The notes beneath the pieces were generated by a model that was given only the letters and a program-made list of their open reading frames with translations, had not been told where the DNA came from and searched no databases. A stretch of DNA of 6,592 bases from Lactobacillus delbrueckii (GTDB lineage Bacteria; Bacillota; Bacilli; Lactobacillales; Lactobacillaceae): the NCBI GenBank assembly GCA_004556255.1, contig SFHY01000146.1:1-6592 (forward strand), given 5' to 3'. The position numbers and the translations under genes are program-made. Positions 1-5,154 of this stretch are shown piece by piece (the stretch's first letter is position 1; each line of letters opens with the position of its first letter).

Positions 1-1
1 T

Positions 2-700
2 GTTACAGTAAAAGATCTGCTTTTGCATATCAGCGGCCTGCCGGCTGACTTGGATAATGTCTGGCAATACCAGAGCCCAAGGGAAGTCTGGGAGGCGGTA
101 TTAGCTACTAAGCCTCTTTATTTACCTGGCCAGGAGTCAATTTATTCCGACCTCAACTTTATTATCTTGGGCAAAATTTTAGAGCAGGTCAGCGGGCAAA
201 ACTTGAGCTGCTTTTTGCGGGAGGAGATTTTTGCCCCTTTGGGGATGCGGGAGACTGGCTTCTTACTTAAGGGGGAAAGGGACCGCTTTGTCAAAACGGA
301 AATAACTAAGGAAAGAGGACAGGTCTGGGGCAACGTCCATGACGAAACTGCCTGGCAAATGGGCGGATTGGCCGGCCATGCCGGACTCTTTTCCACACTG
401 GACGACCTGGCCCGCTTCAGCTCTTTTTATCTGACGACGGATAAGCCGCTTGTTGCCAGTTTGTTTGACTATGACTGCTTTGAGCGGACCCTGGCCTGGA
501 TCCGCTGGCAAAAAGGCCGCCGCTTTCTCTGGCATACTGGCTTTACTGGCCCGGGATTAGGCCTGGACTTTGAAAATGGGCGGGCCCTGGTCATTTTGGC
601 CAGCTCCGTTTACCCCAAGCGGGGCAACGAGGCCTGGCTGTTGGCCCGCCGGCAGGCGGCCAAGACTTTTTTTGGCGGCGGCTACCGGGAAGAAAAGTAA
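2..700 (+). CDS. Serine hydrolase, beta-lactamase/PBP4* family (5' end outside window)
   Basis: This is the C-terminal part of a serine hydrolase of the class C beta-lactamase-like family (COG1680 type), which includes esterases, D-amino-peptidases and penicillin-binding proteins. The frame is open to the left edge and reads VTVKDLLLHISGLP, the usual block just after the nucleophile motif, so the SxxK serine lies upstream of the window. The TTG at 23 is an internal codon, not a start. Visible family motifs are the tyrosine motif YSD at 143-151 (followed by LNFIILG), a GLAGHAGLFST block around 361-396, and the third active-site motif HTG at 533-541. The reading frame is intact and ends with TAA at 698-700. 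No signal peptide can be judged because the N-terminus is missing. The substrate cannot be told from the sequence. The copper promoter starts only about 10 bp after the stop and I see no terminator between them, so some read-through into the cop operon is possible. Confidence 0.85.
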   Translation, partial: VTVKDLLLHISGLPADLDNVWQYQSPREVWEAVLATKPLYLPGQESIYSDLNFIILGKILEQVSGQNLSCFLREEIFAPLGMRETGFLLKGERDRFVKTEITKERGQVWGNVHDETAWQMGGLAGHAGLFSTLDDLARFSSFYLTTDKPLVASLFDYDCFERTLAWIRWQKGRRFLWHTGFTGPGLGLDFENGRALVILASSVYPKRGNEAWLLARRQAAKTFFGGGYREEK

Positions 701-710
701 GCATAGATTG

Positions 711-738
711 TTGACAAATGTAAACGATGCTGTAAAAT
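711..738 (+). promoter_or_regulatory. Promoter of the copper operon
   Basis: A perfect -35 hexamer TTGACA lies at 711-716 and a -10 hexamer TAAAAT (5 of 6 to consensus) at 733-738, separated by 16 bp. The start codon of the CopY gene is 40 bp downstream of the -10. The -35 is overlapped by one cop box and the transcript start region is followed by the other, as expected for a promoter repressed by CopY. Confidence 0.75.
713..722 (+). promoter_or_regulatory. Cop box 1 (CopY operator, 9 of 10 match)
   Basis: GACAAATGTA matches the CopY operator core TACAnnTGTA at all but the first position. The deviating G is also the third base of the -35 hexamer TTGACA, so the change may be the price of keeping a strong promoter. 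Bound repressor here would block RNA polymerase directly. Confidence 0.65.
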
Positions 739-752
739 GGTTTTGTAAAGGT

Positions 753-762
753 TACAGATGTA
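753..762 (+). promoter_or_regulatory. Cop box 2 (CopY operator, perfect core)
   Basis: TACAGATGTA is a perfect TACAnnTGTA palindrome. It lies between the -10 hexamer and the CopY start codon, centred 40 bp from box 1, i.e. about four helical turns, so the two boxes face the same side of the DNA. Both boxes are followed by AAACG, which extends their similarity beyond the core. Confidence 0.85.
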
Positions 763-778
763 AACGAGGGAGAAGGAA

Positions 779-1222
779 ATGAACGAAGATTGCCGGATTT
801 CAGACGCGGAATGGCAGGTTATGCGGGTTGTCTGGACCCTGGGCCAGGCCAATAGCAGCCAGATTATTGAACAATTAGCGGCAAAATGTGCCTGGAGCTC
901 GTCAACGGTCAAAACCTTGCTGCGGCGCCTGGAAAAGAAGGGCTTTTTGCTGGTTGACCGGCAAGGTCACCGCTTCGTGTACCGGGCGGCTAAAGCAGAA
1001 GGCGAAGCGATGCATGAGAGCCTGACGGCTGAATTTGCCGCTATGTGCGACATGCACAAGGGAGAGATGCTTCTCCGGCTGCTGGATGACCTGCCTTTAA
1101 GCAAAAGCGACCTTGAAGCGATTGCCAAAAAGGCAGCTGAAAAGGCGAAGACAGCTCCGGAAAAAGTTGATTGCAATTGTTTAAGTACTTGTGAGCATAT
1201 GGAAGGTGAACAGGAATGTTAG
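779..1222 (+). CDS. copY: CopY-type copper-responsive repressor
   Basis: A 147-residue repressor of the BlaI/MecI/CopY family. In such proteins an N-terminal winged helix binds cop boxes and copper binding by C-terminal cysteines releases the DNA. The winged-helix region is clear at residues 8-70: SDAEWQVMRVVW near the start and WSSSTVKTLLRRLEKKGFL (39-57) as the recognition part. The C-terminus carries the metal site C132-N-C134-L-S-T-C138-E-H140, with a last cysteine C147 as the final residue. The classical CopY motif is CxCx4CxC, so this is a variant with one residue less between the pairs and His in place of the last Cys of the motif. The start has a good ribosome site (GAGGGAG at 766-772, 6 nt before ATG). 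It is the first gene of the operon, directly behind two cop boxes, so it should regulate itself. It overlaps the next gene by 7 nt. Confidence 0.92.
   Translation: MNEDCRISDAEWQVMRVVWTLGQANSSQIIEQLAAKCAWSSSTVKTLLRRLEKKGFLLVDRQGHRFVYRAAKAEGEAMHESLTAEFAAMCDMHKGEMLLRLLDDLPLSKSDLEAIAKKAAEKAKTAPEKVDCNCLSTCEHMEGEQEC
1201..1208 (+). promoter_or_regulatory. Ribosome binding site of the cupredoxin gene, inside copY
   Basis: GGAAGGTG lies inside the last codons of copY, 7 nt before the ATG at 1216. It supports that start although it overlaps the copY stop (ATGTTAG). Confidence 0.7.
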
Positions 1223-1590
1223 TTAATGGATTAGTAATTTTGGCTGTGGCAGCTTTGATCGGCTTGATCATCTGGTGGTTTTTCGGCAATTTCCAAAAGA
1301 GCAGCCAGCAGGCAGGTCTCTCAAATGGCCGCCAGGAAGGGCAAGTGGTCGTCAAAGGCGGCTATGAGCCGGAAGTTCTTTACTTAAAGCAAGGCGTGCC
1401 GGCGGAAGTAACTTTTAAGATGGAAGACAAGACGTCCTGCCTCAGCCATGTGGTCTTTTCTTCTTTGGGCGTTGAAAAGGACTTAACTAAGGAAAAGCTG
1501 GCCAAGGTCCAAATCCCGACTGACAAGGCCGGGGAAATCGACTATGCTTGCGGCATGGACATGTTTCATGGAAAGATCGTGGTTAGATAA
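1216..1590 (+). CDS. cupA: Membrane-anchored cupredoxin-like copper chaperone (CupA-like)
   Basis: A 124-residue protein with one N-terminal membrane helix (about residues 4-23, ending in IIWWFFGNF) and a soluble cupredoxin-type beta domain (about 43-124). The metal ligands are visible: C75 in the block SCLSH, and the C-terminal block C112-G-M114-D-M116-F-H118. This set of Cys, Cys, Met, Met and His matches what is known of CupA of Streptococcus pneumoniae, a membrane-anchored Cu(I) chaperone of similar size, encoded in the cop operon and needed for copper resistance. By analogy it should receive Cu(I) at the membrane and hand it to the ATPase encoded next. It has no lipoprotein cysteine in the N-terminal helix, so it is held by the helix itself. 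Which side of the membrane the domain faces is not proven by sequence; the positive residues after the helix (K28, R39) are weak evidence for the cytoplasm. Its stop overlaps the ATPase start by 1 nt (ATAATG). Confidence 0.85.
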   Translation: MLVNGLVILAVAALIGLIIWWFFGNFQKSSQQAGLSNGRQEGQVVVKGGYEPEVLYLKQGVPAEVTFKMEDKTSCLSHVVFSSLGVEKDLTKEKLAKVQIPTDKAGEIDYACGMDMFHGKIVVR

Positions 1591-3509
1591 TGGAATTGAC
1601 TAATTGGCGCCGCTTCTGGCTGTCCCTGTTTTTAGCCCTGCCCATGCTGGCCCAGATGCTGCTCATGATCTGGGGAATCATGCTGCCAGGGATCAAGACA
1701 TATTCGCTGATCGCGACCAGCTTGATCATGCTAGTAGCGGCTGGTCCCTACATTCAAAGCGCCTGGGCAGCTTTCAAGCGTCACCAGGCCAACATGAACA
1801 GCTTGATCGCTATTGGCACCAGCGTGACTTATTTTTACAGCCTCTTTGCCTACTTCACGGGGCGGCCGGTCTACTTTGAAAGCGCGGCTTTTATCTTGAT
1901 TTTTGTCTTGCTGGGGGATGCCCTGGAAGAAAAGATGCACGACCGGGCAGCCGCTTCATTAAACAAGCTGCTGGAACTGCAAGCCAGTGAAGCTGAAGTC
2001 AAGCGGGGAGATGACTTTGTCAAGCTCCCCCTGGACCAGGTCAAGACCGGAGACATAATCAAAGTGCGGCCGGGCGGCAAGGTGCCGGTTGACGGCCGGC
2101 TTGTATCCGGGCAAAGCAGCGTCAATGAAGCCATGGTGACTGGGGAGAGCATGCCAGTCGCAAAAAAGCCCGGTGACAAGGTGATCGGGGCAACCATCAA
2201 CGGCAGCGGCAGCTTTTTGATGGTGGCTGAACAAGTCGGGGAAGAGACCATGCTGGCCCAGATCGTCCAAGTGGTCAAGCAGGCCCAGAACTCCCGGGCC
2301 CCGATTCAAAAACTGACTGACAAGGTAGCCAACTACTTCGTGCCGGCGGTATTGATCACCAGCATCCTGGCCTTTGCCATCTGGCAGGTTTTCAGCCCGG
2401 TAGGGCCGGTCCAGGCCATGCTTTACGCCGTTTCCGTCATCGTGATTGCCTGCCCGTGCGCCTTGGGCCTGGCAACCCCGACGGCTTTGATGGTGGCCAG
2501 CGGCCGCAGCGCCCGGATGGGCGTCTTGATCAAGGACGGGGAAATCCTGGAAGCAGCAGCGAAGATTAAGACCATTGTTTTTGACAAGACCGGTACTTTG
2601 ACTGTCGGCCAGCCCCGGCTGGTTGACCAGATGGGAGAGGCAGAAAGCCTCAGCCTGGCGGCCAGTCTGGAAGCAAATTCTGAACATCCCTTGGCTCAGG
2701 CCATTGTTAATAGTGCCAAAGAAGGCGGCCAGCGCCTTTGGCCAGTCAGCGATTTTTCAGCTGAAGAAGGCCAAGGGGTAGAAGGCAAGGTAGCCGGGCA
2801 CCTAGTCAAGGTCGGCCGGGCTGACTATGTTAGCGCCCCAGAAGCTTGGCGCCAGCAGGCAAAAGGCTTGGCGGAAGCCGGCAAGACGGTGGTTTATGTG
2901 CAAAAAGATTCTGCCGTCATTGGCCTCTTAGCCCTGCAGGATGCTCCACGTCCAGAAGCTAAAGCTGTCTTGGCTGAGCTTAAAAAGCGCGGAATCAAGA
3001 CGGTCATGCTGACTGGCGATAACCAGCAGCTGGCGGAAAAAATCGGCCGGCAGCTAGGTATTGTCCAGGTCGAAGCCGGTCTTTTGCCCGGGGAAAAGGC
3101 AGACCGCTTGGCCAAGTTGAAAGAAGAAGGGCCAGTAGCCTTTGTCGGCGACGGGATCAATGACGCGCCGGCCCTGTCACTAGCTGATGTCGGCATTGCC
3201 ATGGGCAGCGGGACTGACGTGGCTAAAGAAGCCGGCGGCATCGTCTTGATGACCAGCAACTTGACCGGGGTTCTGCGGGCACTTGACTTGTCCAAGCAGA
3301 CCTTCACGCGGATTAAGCTGAACCTTTTCTGGGCCTTGATCTACAATTTGATCGGGATTCCGGTTGCTGCCGGCCTCTTTTCCTTTATTGGGGTCAGCCT
3401 CAGTCCGGAACTGGCGGCTTTGGCCATGGCCTTCAGTTCCGTCTCAGTCCTGCTCTCATCTCTCATGCTGAACTGGACCAAGATTGCCGGGGCCAGCGAA
3501 AGCAGATAG
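1590..3509 (+). CDS. copA: Cu(I)-exporting P1B-type ATPase without N-terminal metal-binding domain
   Basis: A 639-residue heavy-metal P-type ATPase. All catalytic motifs are present: TGES (184-187, actuator domain), DKTGT with phosphorylated D332, HP (366-367, nucleotide domain) and GDGIND (520-525). The membrane motifs identify a P1B-1 copper(I) exporter: CPC (288-290), YN (585-586) and M613-x2-SS (616-617). Candidate copper entry residues M69, E97 and D244 sit in their usual contexts. All eight helices can be recognised: four before the actuator domain (from about residue 9), two around CPC, and two at the C-terminus. The protein begins almost at the first helix (MELTNWRRFW). It therefore lacks the CxxC domain, His-rich tail or fused cupredoxin usual at the N-terminus of copper ATPases. 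No ribosome site is seen at useful distance, so translation is probably coupled to the upstream gene, whose stop it overlaps. It should pump Cu(I) out of the cytoplasm. The name copA follows the Cu(I) motifs; such genes are often labelled copB. Confidence 0.93.
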   Translation: MELTNWRRFWLSLFLALPMLAQMLLMIWGIMLPGIKTYSLIATSLIMLVAAGPYIQSAWAAFKRHQANMNSLIAIGTSVTYFYSLFAYFTGRPVYFESAAFILIFVLLGDALEEKMHDRAAASLNKLLELQASEAEVKRGDDFVKLPLDQVKTGDIIKVRPGGKVPVDGRLVSGQSSVNEAMVTGESMPVAKKPGDKVIGATINGSGSFLMVAEQVGEETMLAQIVQVVKQAQNSRAPIQKLTDKVANYFVPAVLITSILAFAIWQVFSPVGPVQAMLYAVSVIVIACPCALGLATPTALMVASGRSARMGVLIKDGEILEAAAKIKTIVFDKTGTLTVGQPRLVDQMGEAESLSLAASLEANSEHPLAQAIVNSAKEGGQRLWPVSDFSAEEGQGVEGKVAGHLVKVGRADYVSAPEAWRQQAKGLAEAGKTVVYVQKDSAVIGLLALQDAPRPEAKAVLAELKKRGIKTVMLTGDNQQLAEKIGRQLGIVQVEAGLLPGEKADRLAKLKEEGPVAFVGDGINDAPALSLADVGIAMGSGTDVAKEAGGIVLMTSNLTGVLRALDLSKQTFTRIKLNLFWALIYNLIGIPVAAGLFSFIGVSLSPELAALAMAFSSVSVLLSSLMLNWTKIAGASESR

Positions 3510-3528
3510 AGCAACTATGAAATAATAA

Positions 3529-3562
3529 GGCTCTTTGTCAAATCTTACTGATGCTTGTCAAG
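3529..3562 (+). repeat. Left terminal inverted repeat of the IS
   Basis: It starts GGCTCT and shares TCTTACTGATG with the right end; 25 of 34 positions match the reverse complement of 5049-5082. It also contains the heptamer TTGTCAA twice, at 3535-3541 and 3555-3561, 20 bp apart, which may be transposase contacts on one helix face. Confidence 0.85.
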
Positions 3563-3582
3563 GAGTTTTATATGATTTTGAT

Positions 3583-3622
3583 AAAGGCACTAAACAGAAC
3601 TTGTCTGTTTGGTGCCTTTTTT
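3583..3622 (+). terminator. Rho-independent terminator at the left IS end (ends copper operon transcripts)
   Basis: A 16-bp stem (3583-3598 with 3604-3619) with a 5-nt loop is followed by six T (3617-3622). The one imperfect pair, T3591 with G3611, is a U-G wobble only in RNA made from the + strand; in the other direction it is an A-C mismatch. So it is suited to stop transcripts entering the IS from the copper operon. It overlaps the last codons and the stop of the transposase gene (stop at 3590-3592), where it may also help end that mRNA. Confidence 0.8.
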
Positions 3623-4858
3623 GAATTCCAATCTAATTCTCTTCAAAAGGTGAGTGAAATTAGAATAGCCATAGGCTGTGCGTTCAATTTGCTTGATTTT
3701 ACGATTAACGCCCTCTAGACAACCGTTTGAGAATAACATTCTAGCGCCATTAATAACAGCCCTTCTGTTCTTTCTGAAGGTCCGTATGGTCTTTCTTAAT
3801 TGCTCGCAATACTGACTAGTATTACGGTCAAGTAGGTCTTCAATCATTTTCGTATCTTTGTCTGCTAGAGCATACATGAAATCCTGCATGAAGTCATATG
3901 TGTTCCTAAGTGTCTTATCGCATTTAAGCCCCTCATCGACAATCTGGGCTTGTGTATATGGGACTTTAAGACAGCTATCGTAAAATTGCTGGGTTCCTTC
4001 CAGCTCCTTGTATTTCTTCAGATACAGCTTCCAATAGCGCTTCAGAAGCTTGTACTCTCTGGATCTTTTATCCAACTGTTTCATAACTTGAACTCTAAAA
4101 CCTGTAAAAGATCTATTTACCATTTGAACCATGTGGAATCGGTCGATGACAACCTCAGCGTTTGGGAAAATCTGCCTAACAATATCGCCATAATAGCAGT
4201 TGAGGTCCATGCTTACCGTTTTTACAGTTCTTCTAACTGTTTCTGGAAACTGCTCAAAGTATTTAATAATCGTGTTCTTGAAGCGATCCTTTAAAATGGC
4301 AACGATGGTATGTTTTTCACCATCTTGGCAGATAAAGTGCAGCTTTCGTCCTACGCCTCTGAATTCATCAAAGGCAAGGTGCTCTGGCAAGGAGTCGTAC
4401 GAGGATATAAATTGAGCGCTACAGTCGTCTAAGTATCTTTGCACAGTGGCAACTGATACACCATTCTCCTCAGCGATACTGGTCATGGAATGATCTTTAG
4501 TAAGGCCAACAATTATTTTACGTTTAACAGCGTTAGAGATGTGACAATACTTGTCAACGATCTGGGTAGAAGGATAGCTGTATGCCTCACAATTTTTGCA
4601 AAAAATACCGTGCTTTTTGATTTTGATAATGACTGGATTACTTTGATCGGCTGAAATATAGGGGATATAAACAACTTTAAAGCCGTTATAGACAAAGCTG
4701 TCAGCTGATTCACAATTAGGGCATGTGTCAAGCTCCGCGATGGCGGTGCACATGATTACCTTCTTCCCCTTATAGGTCGTTCGAGAGCAATCTACGAAAT
4801 TCAAGCTAGGGTCTTTAATATTAAGAAAGTTTTCAATATAATTATCAGTAGGGTTCAT
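3590..4858 (-). CDS. tnp: ISL3-family transposase
   Basis: A 422-residue, apparently intact transposase of the ISL3 family. Domains in order: an N-terminal zinc-finger-like region with C46-x2-C49 and C87-x2-C90; a helix-turn-helix at about 124-145 (SMTSIAEENGVSVATVQRYL); and the DDE catalytic domain with likely residues D164 (AFDEF), D218 (SMDLN) and E382 (CLEGVNRKIKQIERTAYG). Between D218 and E382 lies a long basic helical insert rich in Lys, Arg and Tyr (about 250-370). The length is close to that of other ISL3 transposases. No frameshift or stop is seen, so it may be active. The start has no clear ribosome site; a small hairpin (4859-4873) abuts the ATG, so expression is probably low. Codons are AT-rich, unlike the neighbours, suggesting origin in an AT-richer host. 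Confidence 0.93.
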   Translation of the reverse strand: MNPTDNYIENFLNIKDPSLNFVDCSRTTYKGKKVIMCTAIAELDTCPNCESADSFVYNGFKVVYIPYISADQSNPVIIKIKKHGIFCKNCEAYSYPSTQIVDKYCHISNAVKRKIIVGLTKDHSMTSIAEENGVSVATVQRYLDDCSAQFISSYDSLPEHLAFDEFRGVGRKLHFICQDGEKHTIVAILKDRFKNTIIKYFEQFPETVRRTVKTVSMDLNCYYGDIVRQIFPNAEVVIDRFHMVQMVNRSFTGFRVQVMKQLDKRSREYKLLKRYWKLYLKKYKELEGTQQFYDSCLKVPYTQAQIVDEGLKCDKTLRNTYDFMQDFMYALADKDTKMIEDLLDRNTSQYCEQLRKTIRTFRKNRRAVINGARMLFSNGCLEGVNRKIKQIERTAYGYSNFTHLLKRIRLEFKKGTKQTSSV

Positions 4859-4873
4859 AGAAACCAGCTTTCT
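4859..4873 (-). other. Small hairpin directly before the transposase start
   Basis: In the - strand RNA, AGAAA and TTTCT can pair around the loop GCTGG, ending at the base before the ATG. It covers the place where a ribosome site should be, and the only purine-rich stretch there (AGAAAG) forms one arm. This may limit transposase translation. The stem is only 5 bp and weak, so this is tentative. Confidence 0.35.
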
Positions 4874-4917
4874 ATACTTAGGAAAATTGTGGTAGATGAT
4901 TTTAAGTTAGAGATAGC

Positions 4918-4940
4918 GAGGCCTATGTGCCTCTTTTTTT
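4918..4940 (+). terminator. Short terminator-like hairpin, copy 1
   Basis: GAGGC pairs with GCCTC around a 6-nt loop and is followed by seven T (4934-4940). It reads in the + direction, antisense to the transposase. The 5-bp stem is short, so efficiency is uncertain. Confidence 0.4.
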
Positions 4941-4990
4941 ATTTTAAACAAAAAATCTTACCGACGGGTGTGTGACTTGTTAGAGATAGC

Positions 4991-5013
4991 GAGGCCTATG
5001 TGCCTCTTTTTTT
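4991..5013 (+). terminator. Short terminator-like hairpin, copy 2
   Basis: The identical hairpin and T run of the second 73-bp unit. Two such signals in series would stop + strand transcripts crossing the IS better than one. Confidence 0.4.
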
Positions 5014-5022
5014 ATTTTAAAC

Positions 5023-5068
5023 AAAAAATCTTACCGACGGGTGTGTGACTTTACACCCATCAGTAAGA
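5023..5068 (-). terminator. Inward-reading terminator at the right IS end
   Basis: A 16-bp stem (5029-5044 with 5053-5068, 8-nt loop) is followed, in the - direction, by six T (complement of 5023-5028). Two pairs are C-A mismatches in + strand RNA but U-G wobbles in - strand RNA, so the structure is built for - strand transcripts, those entering the IS from the CAP-like gene. One arm lies in the 73-bp unit and the other is the core of the right inverted repeat. Confidence 0.7.
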
Positions 5069-5082
5069 AATATTATAGAGCC
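5049..5082 (-). repeat. Right terminal inverted repeat of the IS
   Basis: Read on the - strand it starts GGCTCT and shares the uninterrupted block TCTTACTGATG with the left repeat; 25 of 34 positions match. Its outer end lies only 3 bp from the terminator hairpin at 5086. Confidence 0.85.
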
Positions 5083-5083
5083 T

Positions 5084-5127
5084 AAAAAGGCATGTTTCCA
5101 AATCAAATGGAAGCATGCCTTTCTTTT
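5084..5127 (-). terminator. Bidirectional terminator of the CAP-like gene, next to the IS
   Basis: A 15-bp stem (5086-5100 with 5108-5122, 7-nt loop) has T runs on both sides: five T in the - direction (5084-5088) and TTTCTTTT in the + direction (5120-5127). It follows the CAP-like gene stop (5155) by about 30 bp. Before the IS came in, it would also have stood some 20 bp behind the ATPase stop, so it was probably shared by the two converging genes. Confidence 0.8.
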
Positions 5128-5154
5128 GCGATATTCTGTGTGTCTTATTCTTCC

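Larger units (their letters stand above)
4906..5051. repeat. Perfect 73-bp tandem duplication (two copies)
   Basis: Bases 4906-4978 and 4979-5051 are identical over all 73 positions. Each unit begins GTTAGAGATAGC, holds a short hairpin with seven T, an A6 run, and the arm CTTACCGACGGGTGT, and ends GTGACTT. The second copy ends 3 bp inside the right inverted repeat. Perfect identity in non-coding sequence points to a recent event, either slippage or unequal exchange. Confidence 0.97.
3529..5082 (-). mobile_element. Complete ISL3-family insertion sequence (1554 bp)
   Basis: The element is bounded by imperfect inverted repeats that both begin GGCTCT and holds a single intact ISL3-family transposase on the - strand. 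It inserted 19 bp behind the ATPase stop, just before a terminator hairpin. ISL3-family elements usually make 8-bp target duplications, but the flanks here (AATAATAA left, TAAAAAGG right) do not match. The length includes one extra 73-bp unit; without it the element would be 1481 bp. Its AT-rich coding sequence contrasts with the host genes. I do not assign an IS name. Confidence 0.88.

Noticed and set aside
23..25. TTG as start of the serine hydrolase
   Set aside because: The frame continues to the left edge with family-typical residues (VTVKDLL), so the gene begins upstream of the window.
143..151. YSD instead of YxN in the hydrolase as a sign of an inactive enzyme
   Set aside because: Asp at this place is common in this hydrolase family as I know it, and the HTG motif is intact, so there is no ground to call it dead.
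1959..2687. A 242-codon open frame on the - strand, opposite the ATPase gene
   Set aside because: It lies wholly within a well-supported ATPase and its product has no recognisable domain. It follows from the GC-rich codon use of the real gene.
3510..3528. Regulatory element or small gene between copA and the IS
   Set aside because: Only 19 AT-rich bases are present, with no hairpin and no start codon with a ribosome site.
4874..4905. Transposase promoter
   Set aside because: TATAGA-like hexamers exist on the - strand, but none has a -35 partner at a fitting distance that I could defend.
4906..5051. Short CRISPR-like array
   Set aside because: There are only two copies, directly joined with no spacer, and they carry IS-end features. 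It is a tandem duplication.
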